From positions 248,001-312,000 of the forward strand of contig NZ_JOBH01000005.1 of NCBI RefSeq assembly GCF_000717745.1: 64,000 bases of DNA. Direction: 5' to 3'. This stretch comes from Streptomyces violens (GTDB taxonomy: Bacteria; Actinomycetota; Actinomycetes; Streptomycetales; Streptomycetaceae). Shown in pieces: positions 1 to 9,416 of the stretch (the stretch's first letter is position 1; the number at the start of each line of letters is the position of its first letter). The notes beneath the pieces were generated by a model. The model was not told the DNA's origin, searched no databases, and saw nothing but the letters and a program-made list of their open reading frames with translations. The translations under genes were made by a program, and so were the position numbers.

Positions 1-677
1 TCGGCCTTCTCGACAGGCTCCGCAGCGGCCGCCGCGTCCCGGCGCCACGGCAGGGCCTTCCCCGTGGCCTTCTTCAGCACCCCGGGCAGTCCGCGCGGCC
101 CCGCGTCCTCCGTACCTGCCGCGTCCTCCCCGTCCTCCTCCTCGTCGGTCTCCGGCGGCCGCCGTATTTCCGCGATCTCGATCCCGCCGACGAAGCCCGG
201 CACGGTCTCCCCTGCGGCGTACGGCTCCGCCGACACCCGCCACCAGTCCGGCTCCTCCTCGTCCGTCGCGTCCCGGTCACCCAGCTCGTCCAGGCCCGCC
301 AGATGCGGCGGCGCGGCCCCCTGCTGAGGCACCATCGGCTGCGCGCCGTTCCGCGGCGCCGGGAGCGCGACCGACTTGCCCGGCCGCTTCAGCAGCGAGG
401 GCAGCGCGCCGGACTTCCGCTCCGCCGCCCCGCCGGACGGCTCTTCAGGCACCGGCACCTCGCCGTTCACCGCCGCGGTCACCACAGCCTCCGGCGTGCC
501 CAGCCGCGCGAGGATGCGCTTGACGTCGCTGCCGCCCCCGGCCCGTCTCGCGTCTATCTCCGTCCGCAGCCGCGCGACCAACTGCATCCGCTCCCTGGCC
601 GTCAGTCCCCGCCCCTGCGCCAGGTCCCCGACCCGGCTCAGATAGTCGAAGACCAGCTGATCACTCTCGATCCCCAC
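1..677 (-). CDS. HAAS-like N-terminal protein, partial (runs off left edge)
   Basis: Only the first 225 codons are present; the gene continues to the left of the window. It opens with GTG at 677 (MGIESDQLVFDYLSRVGDLA) and is open to the edge. Residues 5-60 look like amphipathic helices ending in ILARLGTPEAVV, the pattern of the helical HAAS-type segment found at the start of many actinobacterial membrane or regulatory proteins. After that the chain is Pro/Ala-rich with an acidic run (ETDEEEDGEDAAGTEDAG), probably disordered. It is divergent from the helicase-associated gene at 847, with about 170 bp between them. The function is not recognised. Confidence 0.75.
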   Translation of the reverse strand, partial: MGIESDQLVFDYLSRVGDLAQGRGLTARERMQLVARLRTEIDARRAGGGSDVKRILARLGTPEAVVTAAVNGEVPVPEEPSGGAAERKSGALPSLLKRPGKSVALPAPRNGAQPMVPQQGAAPPHLAGLDELGDRDATDEEEPDWWRVSAEPYAAGETVPGFVGGIEIAEIRRPPETDEEEDGEDAAGTEDAGPRGLPGVLKKATGKALPWRRDAAAAAEPVEKA

Positions 678-846
678 CGAACACCCCTGTGCCAGGCCGA
701 TTTCCGCCGCTCCGACGGTACCCCCGCGCGCCGCCGATGCCGCGCTTATCCACAGGCGCGGGACGCCGGTTTTCCACAGGTACCGGACGCCGGCGCCGGG
801 CCCTTGGCCGTCGGCCCCTCCGTCGTCAGGCGGTAACGTGGGGCGA

Positions 847-3402
847 ATGAGCGGCAGCCATCCGTCCCCCCGCACGCTGGCCGAGGAGTTGCGCAACCGG
901 CCGGACGACGACCTGTCCGCTCTGCTGCGGTCCCGGCCCGACCTGCTCAACCCCGTCCCCGGCGATCTCACCCAGCTCGCCACCCGCGCCGGCACCCGCG
1001 CCTCCGTGGTCCGCGCCGTGGAACGGCTGGACGCCTTCGCGCTGCAGACGGCCGAGGCACTGGCCATCGCCCCGGACCCCTGCCCGTACGACACGCTCGC
1101 CGGGCTGATGACGGGCGACGAGGAGGCATCCGGTACGGACTCCGCGCTGCAGGCGGCCGTCCGCGAGCGCCTCCCGGACGCGCTGACGGCGCTCCGCGCC
1201 CAGGCCCTGGTGTGGGGCCCGGACGACCGTCTCCGGCTCGTCCGCACCGCCCGCGAACTGCTCACCCCGAGCGCCACCCGCCCCTCCCCCACCGGCCTCG
1301 GTCCCACCGTCGCCGAGGCCGCCGCCGGCATGTCGCCCGGCCGCCTCCAGGAGATCGTGACGGCCGCCGGGCTGCCCACCACGCCCGACCCGGTCACCGC
1401 CGTCGCCGCGCTGACCTCGCTCTTCGAGGACCGGGAGGCCATGGCGGCGCTGCTCGACGGCGCGCCGGCCGAGTCCCACGCCGTACTGGACCGGCTCGTC
1501 TGGGGCCCGCCGTACGGCGCGGTGACCGCGCAGCCCGCGCCGCACCTGCGCTGGCTGCTGGACCGCGGCGTGCTGCTCCCGGTGGGCGCGCGCAACGTCG
1601 TACTCCCCCGGGAAGCCGCCCTGCATCTGCGCGCCGGGCGCGCGCACCGGGCGCCGGAGCCGGAGCCGCCCGCCCTCGCGCCGGCCACCGCGCGCGACCC
1701 GGAGATGGTGGACCGTACGGCGGCCGGACAGGCGTTCACCGCACTGGCCACGATCGACGAGCTGCTCAAGGAGTGGGACCTCGGCGGCCCGCCCGTGCTG
1801 CGCGCCGGCGGCCTGAGCGTCCGCGACCTCAAGCGGACCGCGACGGCCCTGGACACCGGGGTGCACACCGCCGCGTTCTGGCTGGAGCTGGCGTACGCGG
1901 CGGGGCTGATCGCCTCGGACGGCGAGGCCGACGAGCAGTACGCGCCCACGCCCGCCGCCGAGGACTGGCGGCAGCTGCCCGCCGAGGAGCGCTGGGTGCG
2001 GCTGGCCGCCGCCTGGCTGGCCGCGACCCGTACGGCCGGCCTGGTCGGCACCGCCGACGCCAAGGGCCGCACCCTGGCCGCGCTCGGCCCGCACCTGGAC
2101 CGCTCGCCCGCTCCCGAGGTACGGCGGCGGGTCCTCGCGCTGCTCGGCGACCTCCCGCCGGGCACGGCCGTGCCCCAGGACGCCGTACTGGCCCGGCTGC
2201 GCTGGGAACGGCCGCTCCGCGGCGCCGCCCAGGCCGCCCCCGACGCCGCCCCGGACAACGGGCACGCGCCGGACCAGAACGCCGCACAGACCGCGGCGCA
2301 CGGTGCGCACGCCGCCCCTCAGGACCTCCGCTCCCGTATCGCCCTGTGGTCCCTCCACGAGGCCGAGCTGCTCGGCCTCACCGGGCGCGGCGCCCTCGCG
2401 GGCCACACCCGCGCGCTCCTGGAGACAGGACCGGACGGCGATGACACGCAGGCCCGCCGGGCCGCCGCCGCGGCCCTCGCCCCGCTGCTGCCCACCCCGC
2501 TGGACCACGTCCTCCTCCAGGCCGACCTGACCGCCGTCGCCCCCGGCCCCCTGGAGCGCCCGCTCGCCGACACGCTCGAACTGCTGGCCGACGTGGAGTC
2601 CAAGGGCGGCGCCACGGTGTACCGCTTCACGCCCGGCTCCGTACGCCGCGGGCTGGACGCCGGCCGGTCGGCCGCGGACATCCAGTCCTTCCTGGCCGCG
2701 CACTCCCGCACACCCGTACCGCAGCCGCTCGCGTACCTGATCGACGACGTGGCGCGCAGACACGGGGTACTGCGGATCGGCGCGGCCTCCGCGTACGTCC
2801 GCTGCGACGACGACGCGCTGCTGAACGAGATCATGGCCGACCGGCGCGCCGACGGGCTGCGGCTGCGCCGCCTCGCGCCGACCGTACTGGCCGCGCAGGC
2901 GGCCCCGGACGCGCTGCTGGAAGGCCTGCGCGCGATGGGCTACGCGCCGGCCGCCGAGTCCGCCGAGGGCGATGTGGTGATCGCCCGCGCCGACGCCCAC
3001 CGCACCCCGCCGCGCACCGCCCCGGCCCCGGTCCCCGACGGCCCGCCGGCCCCCGACGCGACGCTGCTGGAGGCCGCCGTGCGGGCCATCCGCGCCGGCG
3101 ACCTCGCGGCCACCGCCGAGCGCAAGCCGGGCCCGGAGGCCGCGGCGCCCGCGCCGGGCCGGCTGCCGCGTACGACGTCCGCCGAGACCCTCGCCACCGT
3201 GCAGGCCGCCGCGCTGACCAACTCGGCGCTGTGGATCGGCTACGTCAACGCCGACGGCGCCGCCAGCCAGCGCGTCATCGCCCCGGTCCGGGTCGAGGGC
3301 GGCTTCGTCACGGCGTACGACCACACCGCCGACGAGGTCCGCACGTACCCCTTGCACCGCATCACGGGCGTCTCGGAGCTCGCCGACGACGCGGCGTCCT
3401 GA
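847..3402 (+). CDS. Helicase-associated (Helicase_C_3-type) domain protein
   Basis: This 851-residue protein carries no Walker motif. It belongs to the actinobacterial family annotated as helicase-associated or helicase C-terminal (XPB/RAD25-like N-terminal and winged-helix) proteins. The C-terminal 250 residues contain the recognisable segment from LADVESKGGATVYRFTPGSV through LAYLIDDVARRHGVLRIG, which resembles the N-terminal damage-recognition-like part of bacterial XPB. The same pattern appears in the next gene (TYRVTPLGLWNARAAG, VPHALLVDIAETMSRYGRL). ATG at 847 is preferred over GTG at 838, though the two are only three codons apart. It lies 137 bp upstream of the XPB helicase on the same strand, so a shared DNA-repair role is plausible but unproven. 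Confidence 0.85.
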   Translation: MSGSHPSPRTLAEELRNRPDDDLSALLRSRPDLLNPVPGDLTQLATRAGTRASVVRAVERLDAFALQTAEALAIAPDPCPYDTLAGLMTGDEEASGTDSALQAAVRERLPDALTALRAQALVWGPDDRLRLVRTARELLTPSATRPSPTGLGPTVAEAAAGMSPGRLQEIVTAAGLPTTPDPVTAVAALTSLFEDREAMAALLDGAPAESHAVLDRLVWGPPYGAVTAQPAPHLRWLLDRGVLLPVGARNVVLPREAALHLRAGRAHRAPEPEPPALAPATARDPEMVDRTAAGQAFTALATIDELLKEWDLGGPPVLRAGGLSVRDLKRTATALDTGVHTAAFWLELAYAAGLIASDGEADEQYAPTPAAEDWRQLPAEERWVRLAAAWLAATRTAGLVGTADAKGRTLAALGPHLDRSPAPEVRRRVLALLGDLPPGTAVPQDAVLARLRWERPLRGAAQAAPDAAPDNGHAPDQNAAQTAAHGAHAAPQDLRSRIALWSLHEAELLGLTGRGALAGHTRALLETGPDGDDTQARRAAAAALAPLLPTPLDHVLLQADLTAVAPGPLERPLADTLELLADVESKGGATVYRFTPGSVRRGLDAGRSAADIQSFLAAHSRTPVPQPLAYLIDDVARRHGVLRIGAASAYVRCDDDALLNEIMADRRADGLRLRRLAPTVLAAQAAPDALLEGLRAMGYAPAAESAEGDVVIARADAHRTPPRTAPAPVPDGPPAPDATLLEAAVRAIRAGDLAATAERKPGPEAAAPAPGRLPRTTSAETLATVQAAALTNSALWIGYVNADGAASQRVIAPVRVEGGFVTAYDHTADEVRTYPLHRITGVSELADDAAS

Positions 3403-3538
3403 GGCCCGCCGCCCGGAGGTTGTCCACAGGCCGGACCGTCCTGCCGCGCCGATGCGGCACACTGGACGTTTGGCCGTACGAACGGCCGGGCCGTGCGGCG
3501 ACGCCGGCCGGGTGCAGGCGAAGCGAAAGGCGAGGCGC

Positions 3539-5188
3539 GTGAACGGACCTCTCATCGTCCAGAGCGACAAGACGCTGCTGCTGGAGGTGGACCACGAGCA
3601 GGCGGACGCCTGCCGCCAGGTCATCGCCCCCTTCGCGGAGCTGGAGCGCGCCCCGGAGCACATCCACACCTACCGGGTGACACCGCTCGGCCTGTGGAAC
3701 GCGCGGGCGGCGGGGCACGACGCGGAGCAGGTCGTGGACGCGCTGGTCGCGTACTCGCGCTATCCGGTCCCGCACGCGCTGCTCGTCGACATCGCCGAGA
3801 CGATGTCCCGGTACGGCCGCCTCACGCTCAGCAAGCACCCCGCGCACGGCCTGGTGCTCACCACCACCGACCGCCCGGTGCTGGAGGAGATCCTGCGGTC
3901 GAAGAAGGTCCAGCCGCTGGTCGGCGCCCGGATCGACCCGGACACCGTCGCGGTGCACCCCTCCGAGCGCGGCCAGATCAAGCAGACGCTGCTGAAGCTG
4001 GGCTGGCCGGCCGAGGACCTGGCCGGTTATGTGGACGGCGAGGCCCACCCGATCGAGCTGGCGGAGGACGGCTGGTCGCTGCGGCCGTACCAGCAGCAGG
4101 CCGTCGAGAACTTCTGGCACGGCGGCTCGGGCGTCGTCGTCCTGCCCTGCGGCGCGGGAAAGACGCTGGTCGGGGCCGGTGCGATGGCGGAGGCCAAGGC
4201 GACCACGCTGATCCTCGTGACGAACACGGTGTCCGCGCGCCAGTGGAAGCACGAGCTGGTCAAGCGCACGTCGCTGACCGAGGACGAGATCGGCGAGTAC
4301 AGCGGTACGAAGAAGGAGATCCGGCCGGTCACCATCGCGACGTACCAGGTGCTGACGACCAAGCGGAAGGGCGTCTACCCGCATCTGGAGCTCTTCGACT
4401 CCCGCGACTGGGGCCTGGTCGTCTACGACGAGGTGCATCTGCTGCCCGCGCCGGTCTTCAAGTTCACCGCCGACCTCCAGGCCCGTCGCCGGCTCGGCCT
4501 GACGGCCACCCTCGTACGCGAGGACGGCCGCGAGTCCGACGTCTTCTCGCTCATCGGCCCGAAGCGGTTCGACGCGCCGTGGAAGGAGATCGAGGCGCAG
4601 GGGTACATCGCGCCCGCCGACTGCGTCGAGGTCCGCGTCAATCTGACCGACTCGGAGCGGCTGGCGTACGCCACGGCGGAGAGCGACGAGAAGTACCGCT
4701 TCTGCGCGACAACGGGGTCCAAGCAGCAGGTGACCGAGGCGCTGGTGCGGCGGCACGCGGGCGAGCAGACGCTGGTGATCGGGCAGTACATCGACCAGCT
4801 GGACGAGCTGGGCGAGCACCTGGACGCGCCCGTCATCAAGGGCGACACCAGCAACGCGCAGCGCGAGAAGCTCTTCAATGCGTTCCGCGAGGGCGAGCTG
4901 TCCGTGCTGGTCGTCTCCAAGGTCGCGAACTTCTCGATCGACCTGCCGGAGGCGACGGTCGCGATCCAGGTGTCCGGCACGTTCGGCTCGCGCCAGGAGG
5001 AGGCCCAGCGCCTCGGCCGGGTACTCCGCCCGAAGGCGGACGGCCACGAGGCGCGCTTCTACTCGGTCGTCGCCCGCGACACCATCGACCAGGACTTCGC
5101 AGCCCACCGCCAGCGCTTCCTGGCCGAGCAGGGCTACGCGTACCGAATCGTGGACGCGCACGAACTGCTGGCGGACGAGGGGGCGTGA
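3539..5188 (+). CDS. XPB-type DNA repair helicase (bacterial XPB, SF2)
   Basis: A 549-residue superfamily 2 helicase. The N-terminal 190 residues are the helicase-associated/damage-recognition part. The ATPase core follows: motif I PCGAGKT (about residue 203), DEVH box in VVYDEVHLLPAPVF (about 297), motif III GLTATLVREDGRESDV with the XPB-typical RED triplet, and motif VI QRLGRVLRPK near residue 490. Known bacterial XPB proteins unwind DNA 3' to 5' and are thought to act in repair. GTG at 3539 starts the conserved MNGPLIVQSDKTLLLE; the frame is open further upstream, but that part is Arg-rich and not conserved. The cognate nuclease partner Bax1 is not adjacent. Confidence 0.95.
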   Translation: MNGPLIVQSDKTLLLEVDHEQADACRQVIAPFAELERAPEHIHTYRVTPLGLWNARAAGHDAEQVVDALVAYSRYPVPHALLVDIAETMSRYGRLTLSKHPAHGLVLTTTDRPVLEEILRSKKVQPLVGARIDPDTVAVHPSERGQIKQTLLKLGWPAEDLAGYVDGEAHPIELAEDGWSLRPYQQQAVENFWHGGSGVVVLPCGAGKTLVGAGAMAEAKATTLILVTNTVSARQWKHELVKRTSLTEDEIGEYSGTKKEIRPVTIATYQVLTTKRKGVYPHLELFDSRDWGLVVYDEVHLLPAPVFKFTADLQARRRLGLTATLVREDGRESDVFSLIGPKRFDAPWKEIEAQGYIAPADCVEVRVNLTDSERLAYATAESDEKYRFCATTGSKQQVTEALVRRHAGEQTLVIGQYIDQLDELGEHLDAPVIKGDTSNAQREKLFNAFREGELSVLVVSKVANFSIDLPEATVAIQVSGTFGSRQEEAQRLGRVLRPKADGHEARFYSVVARDTIDQDFAAHRQRFLAEQGYAYRIVDAHELLADEGA

Positions 5189-5361
5189 GGGCGGCGGCGC
5201 GGGCGGCCGCGTTGTCGGCGGCCCGCGGCCGCGTTGGCTCTCGGCCGGGCTGTCAGTGGTCCCCCGTACTGTGTTGAGAAGGGGGCTCGCGACACCCCCA
5301 TGGGGGAAGAGCGGGGCGAAACGGTAAGCCTGGCTGTCGCCCGGCTGCGCCCCGACCACCC

Positions 5362-6705
5362 CTAGCTCGGCGCCCTGGGCGCCGGTACCGACTCCCGCCC
5401 CGCCGCCCCCGGCCGGATCAGTGCCCCCGCCGCGACCCCGGTGAGTACTCCCCCGCGCCAGAAGACCGCCGCGAGCAGGAAGGCCACGCCGAGCAGGGGG
5501 TACGGCGCGGCCAGTGGCTGTTGCCACCACGGGAGTGCCAGGTCCAAGTCGTCCTTGTGCGGCACCAGCCACATCGTGCGGGCGGTGAACGCCACGGCCA
5601 GCACGGCCCATACGGTGCGCCGCCACGCGTCCCGCCGGATGTGCGTGGCCAGTACGGCGAGCAGCGGCACGCACCACACCCAGTGGTGGGACCAGCTGAT
5701 CGGCGAGACGAGCAGCGCGGTGAGCGCCGTGCACAGCACGCCCCACGCCTCCCGGCCGGCGACCAGCCCCGTCCGGCGGGCCGCCGCCATCCCGATCACG
5801 GCCGTCAGCACGGCCCCGGCCAGCCAGACGGCGCCCGGGTGCGTCGTGTGCAGCAGGCGCGCGAGGAGGCCCTGGAGCGACTGGTTGTCGACGATCCACG
5901 CCTCGCCGACCCGTCCGGTCTCGTAGAGCCGCTGGGTCCAGAACTCGACGCTGGCGCCGGGCAGCGCGACGATGCCGAGCAGCACCGTGCCGGCGAATCC
6001 GGCGAGCGAGACCAGTGCGGCCCGTACCCGCCCGGTGAGCAGCAGGTACACGGCGAAGAGCGCGGGGGTGAGCTTGATGCCGGCCGCGATGCCGATGGCC
6101 AGGCCCTTGCCGCGCGCGCCGTCAGGGCGGGTGAGGTCCCACAGGACGAGGCAGGCCAGGGCCAGGTTGATCTGCCCGAAGACGATCGTCTGGTACACCG
6201 GCTCCAGCCAGATGGCGAGCGCGGTGGCGACGAGCAGCGAGGGCACGCGGTGGGTGACGCGCAGCCCGGCGAGCCGCGCGGAGAAGTGGATCAGCAGGGC
6301 GAGCAGCGCGATGTTGGCGAGTACGGAGGCGAGCTCCAGCACGCCGGGTGAGATCCGCGCCAGCGGGACGAACAGCAGGGCGGCGAAGGGCGGGTAGGTG
6401 GCCGGGAGGTGCCACTCGGTGACCGTGAAGCCGTAGAGGTCGCCGCCGGTCAGGACGGAGTCGCCCATCGCCCGGTAGACGAGTATGTCGGAGGTGGGCA
6501 TCGGCACGAAGAGGTGCACGACGCCGAGCGCGGCCACGGACACGGCGAGCAGTGCTGCCGCGGGGAGCGTGTGGCGGGGGAGAGTACGGCGGGGGTGCGG
6601 GGCCGTACTGCGGTCTGCCGGTGCGTCCGGCAGCTCCCGGGTGGTGCGTGGTCTGCCCACGAGGGGCGTTGTCCGCTGGATCGGCTTCCCGTCGGCGGCA
6701 GACAC
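5362..6705 (-). CDS. GT87-family integral membrane glycosyltransferase
   Basis: A 447-residue polytopic membrane protein of the DUF2029/GT87 family, which includes the polyprenyl-phosphate-mannose-dependent alpha-1,2-mannosyltransferases of actinobacteria. The N-terminal 45 residues are Arg/Pro-rich and cytosolic. The first membrane helix (AALLAVSVAALGVVHLF) is followed by PTSDILVYRAMGDSVLTGG, containing the conserved acidic residue in the first extracytoplasmic loop, and then by ATYPPFAALLFVPL. About ten hydrophobic helices follow, including WSHHWVWCVPLLAVLA. The start is GTG at 6705. It is encoded convergently to XPB with about 170 bp between them. Acceptor and sugar cannot be read from the sequence. 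Confidence 0.88.
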   Translation of the reverse strand: MSAADGKPIQRTTPLVGRPRTTRELPDAPADRSTAPHPRRTLPRHTLPAAALLAVSVAALGVVHLFVPMPTSDILVYRAMGDSVLTGGDLYGFTVTEWHLPATYPPFAALLFVPLARISPGVLELASVLANIALLALLIHFSARLAGLRVTHRVPSLLVATALAIWLEPVYQTIVFGQINLALACLVLWDLTRPDGARGKGLAIGIAAGIKLTPALFAVYLLLTGRVRAALVSLAGFAGTVLLGIVALPGASVEFWTQRLYETGRVGEAWIVDNQSLQGLLARLLHTTHPGAVWLAGAVLTAVIGMAAARRTGLVAGREAWGVLCTALTALLVSPISWSHHWVWCVPLLAVLATHIRRDAWRRTVWAVLAVAFTARTMWLVPHKDDLDLALPWWQQPLAAPYPLLGVAFLLAAVFWRGGVLTGVAAGALIRPGAAGRESVPAPRAPS

Positions 6706-6817
6706 GCGGGTGACCCCTCCTCGTCGCCATATGCGGCATGCACAGTGTTTACAGCCTTTACGCCGACGTTAATCGATCACGCACTACATTTCGTGACGCT
6801 TTCCGGACGTCCCGATG

Positions 6818-7045
6818 TCATTCCTTGGTACGGGCGGTGGTCGGGGAACTGTCGTCGGCGTACTCGCCCAGTACGGCGACGCTGAAGGCGGTGCCCGCGA
6901 AGACCTTCACGGCCCGCAGGGCGTTGCCCACGGGGTGCCGGTGCTCCGTGTCGTGGGCGACGGCGCTGGCGCCGTGTCTGGCATGGCCGGTCGTTTTGGG
7001 ATCGGGTGGCGGGTTTATGCGGCTGTTCATCTCTCGGCTGTCCAT
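6818..7045 (-). CDS. Conserved small actinobacterial protein of unknown function
   Basis: A 75-residue protein starting at the ATG of MDSREMNSRINPPPDPKTTG. It is His/Arg-rich in the first half (TGHARHGASAVAHDTEHRH) and has a hydrophobic stretch, ALRAVKVFAGTAFSVAVLGE, that could be a single amphipathic or membrane-associated helix. The sequence looks like a small Streptomyces protein I have seen annotated as hypothetical. It precedes the glycosyltransferase on the same strand (113 bp gap) and is divergent from the HelD gene. The start could lie 11 codons upstream. No function is assigned. Confidence 0.6.
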   Translation of the reverse strand: MDSREMNSRINPPPDPKTTGHARHGASAVAHDTEHRHPVGNALRAVKVFAGTAFSVAVLGEYADDSSPTTARTKE

Positions 7046-7308
7046 GTCTCCATGATGGAATTCACCCGGTCGTCGCACATCCGACCAACGACCGATCCGC
7101 GTGTCGCCGGGAGTACGGCCCTGGAAGCACCGGCCGATGGCCCACCCCTAAGGGATCCGGACCCTTTTTAATTCGGTCGCGCCCCCACTGCGTGCTGGCT
7201 ACAATCGCGCGTCTGCCCGCCTCCCGCCGACCCTCGTCGCGGAGCGCCGCCCGCCGGACGGAAACCGGCCGGCCATCCAGACCACCGCAGCCGCCCGGAG
7301 GCGAAGCC

Positions 7309-9396
7309 GTGCCCTCGCACGTCCCTGACCAGAAGGAAAAGCACGACCAGGACGACCACGCCGACCCCCTCGCGCGAGAGCGAGCACATCTCGCCGCCTC
7401 CCGCGCCGCGCTCCGCGCCATGCGCGAGGACGCCGAGTCGCTGAACATCAAGGACGTGGCGGCGAACTGGGTCAATGCCCAGATCCTGCAGGGCGAGGTC
7501 GAGGCCCGTATCAAGGCGCTCGCCGATCTCTCCCACACCCCGCTCTTCTTCGGCCGCCTGGACTACCTCCACGCGCCGGGCGTCGACCTCGCGGAGGGCG
7601 CCGAGGGCGAGGACTTCTACATCGGGCGGCGGCACGTCCACGACGCCGACGGCGACCCCATGGTCATCGACTGGCGCGCGCCCGTCTCCCAGCCCTTCTA
7701 CCGGGCGTCCAAGAAGGACCCGATGGATCTGCGGCTGCGCCGCCGCTTCGGGTACACCGGCGGCGAGCTGACCGCGTACGAGGACGAGCACCTCACCGAT
7801 CCGGCGGAGGCGGAGCACGCCAGCAAGCTGCTCCAGACGGAGATCGAGCGGCCGCGCGTGGGCCCGATGCGCGACATCGTGGCCACCATCCAGCCCGAGC
7901 AGGACGAGATCGTCCGGGCCGGGATCGGCGGCACCGTCTGCGTCCAGGGGGCGCCCGGCACGGGCAAGACCGCCGTCGGCCTGCACCGGGTCGCGTACCT
8001 CCTGTACGCGCACCGCGAGAAGCTGGCCCGCACCGGCACCCTGGTCATCGGCCCCAACAAGTCCTTTCTGCACTACATCGAGCAGGTGCTGCCCGCGCTG
8101 GGCGAGCTGGAGGTCAAGCAGGCCACGGTGGACGATCTCGTGGCGCATGTGGAGGTACGCGGTACGGACGACGCCGCGGCGGCCACGATCAAGGGCGACG
8201 CGCGGCTGGCGGAGGTGCTGCGCCGCGCCGTGCGCTCGCACGTCACGATGCCCACCGAGGCGTGCGTGGTGGTCCGCGGCTCCCGGCGCTGGCGCGTTCC
8301 CGCGTACGAACTGGAAGAGATCGTCCAGCAGTTGCTGGACCGGGGCATCCGCTACGGCGCGGCGCGCGATGCGCTGCCGCAGCGGATCGCGCACGCCGTG
8401 CTGGTCCAGATGGAGCGGGCCGGTGAGGCGCCCGACGACCGGGTGCAGGACGCGGTCGCCCGTAACGCCGCGGTGAAGGCCACGGTCAAGGCGGTCTGGC
8501 CGCCGGTCGACCCGGCGAAGCTGGTGCTGCGGCTGCTGTCCGACGCGGACTTCCTGGCCGAGCACGCCGACGGCGTGCTCACCGACGAGGAGCAGAAGAC
8601 GATCCTGTGGACCCGGCCGCCGCGCAGCGTGCGCAGCGCCAAGTGGTCCGCGGCCGATGCCGTCCTGATCGACGAGGCGCACGACCTGGTGGAGCGTACG
8701 CACTCGCTCGGCCATGTGGTGCTGGACGAGGCCCAGGACCTCTCCCCCATGCAGTACCGGGCGGTGGGGCGCCGCTGTTCGACCGGTTCGGCGACCGTAC
8801 TGGGTGACATCGCCCAGGGCACGACCCCGTGGTCGACGGACACCTGGGAGGAGGCACTGGCCCATCTGGGCAAGCCGGGTGCCGCGGTCGAGGAGCTGAC
8901 CCAGGGTTTCCGTGTGCCGCGTGAGGTCATCGCGTACGCCTCACGGCTGCTTCCGGCCATTGCGCCGGACCTCTCCGAGGCGACGTCGATCCGTGAGTCC
9001 CCGGGCGACTTCGAGATCCGCCCGACGGCGGTGGACGCGCTCGACGATGCAGTGATCACCGCCTGCCGCGACGCGCTGGCCAAGGAGGGCTCCATCGGCC
9101 TGATCGCCGCGGAGCCGCGCCTCCCGGCGCTGCGCGAGGCACTGGCGGCAGCCGGTCTGGCCACGCTCGGCCCCGGCGAGGAGACCTCGGCGGACGCCCG
9201 GCTCACCCTGGTGCCCGCCACGCTGGCGAAGGGCCTGGAGTACGACTACGTGGTACTGGACGAGCCGGCGGCACTCGTGGACGCCGAGCCGGACCACCGG
9301 ACCGGGCTGCGCCGCCTGTACGTCTGCCTCACGCGTGCGGTGTCCGGTCTGACGGTCGTGCACGCGGCGCCGCTGCCGGAGGAGCTGGCGGGCTGA
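7309..9396 (+). CDS. helD: HelD-type RNA polymerase recycling ATPase (UvrD/Rep-like)
   Basis: A 695-residue SF1 ATPase of the actinobacterial HelD family. Residues 25-100 form the charged coiled-coil N-terminal arm that reaches into the RNA polymerase secondary channel in characterised HelD proteins. Residues 100-190 include FYIGRRHVHDADGDPMVIDW, typical of HelD. Walker A is GAPGTGKT (about 214), Walker B/motif II is VVLDEAQDLSPMQYRAV (about 470), and the C-terminal motifs include TLAKGLEYDYVVLDEP and YVCLTRA. Known homologues use ATP to release stalled or post-termination RNA polymerase, and some protect against rifamycins. GTG 7309 has a Shine-Dalgarno (cggagg) about 13 bp upstream. No rifamycin-associated element was seen upstream. 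Confidence 0.9.
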   Translation: MPSHVPDQKEKHDQDDHADPLARERAHLAASRAALRAMREDAESLNIKDVAANWVNAQILQGEVEARIKALADLSHTPLFFGRLDYLHAPGVDLAEGAEGEDFYIGRRHVHDADGDPMVIDWRAPVSQPFYRASKKDPMDLRLRRRFGYTGGELTAYEDEHLTDPAEAEHASKLLQTEIERPRVGPMRDIVATIQPEQDEIVRAGIGGTVCVQGAPGTGKTAVGLHRVAYLLYAHREKLARTGTLVIGPNKSFLHYIEQVLPALGELEVKQATVDDLVAHVEVRGTDDAAAATIKGDARLAEVLRRAVRSHVTMPTEACVVVRGSRRWRVPAYELEEIVQQLLDRGIRYGAARDALPQRIAHAVLVQMERAGEAPDDRVQDAVARNAAVKATVKAVWPPVDPAKLVLRLLSDADFLAEHADGVLTDEEQKTILWTRPPRSVRSAKWSAADAVLIDEAHDLVERTHSLGHVVLDEAQDLSPMQYRAVGRRCSTGSATVLGDIAQGTTPWSTDTWEEALAHLGKPGAAVEELTQGFRVPREVIAYASRLLPAIAPDLSEATSIRESPGDFEIRPTAVDALDDAVITACRDALAKEGSIGLIAAEPRLPALREALAAAGLATLGPGEETSADARLTLVPATLAKGLEYDYVVLDEPAALVDAEPDHRTGLRRLYVCLTRAVSGLTVVHAAPLPEELAG

Positions 9397-9416
9397 GGCC
9401 TCCTGGGGCGCCTCGC

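Noticed and set aside
826..3669. Long minus-strand open frame opposite the helicase-associated gene
   Set aside because: Composition is that of a GC shadow; the plus strand has a conserved protein.
5300..5365. A 21-codon open frame after XPB
   Set aside because: Too short, no homology and no clear ribosome-binding site; it overlaps the end of the glycosyltransferase gene.
7079..7308. Rifamycin-associated element before helD
   Set aside because: No sequence close to the known 19-bp palindrome was seen, so this HelD is not called rifamycin-inducible.
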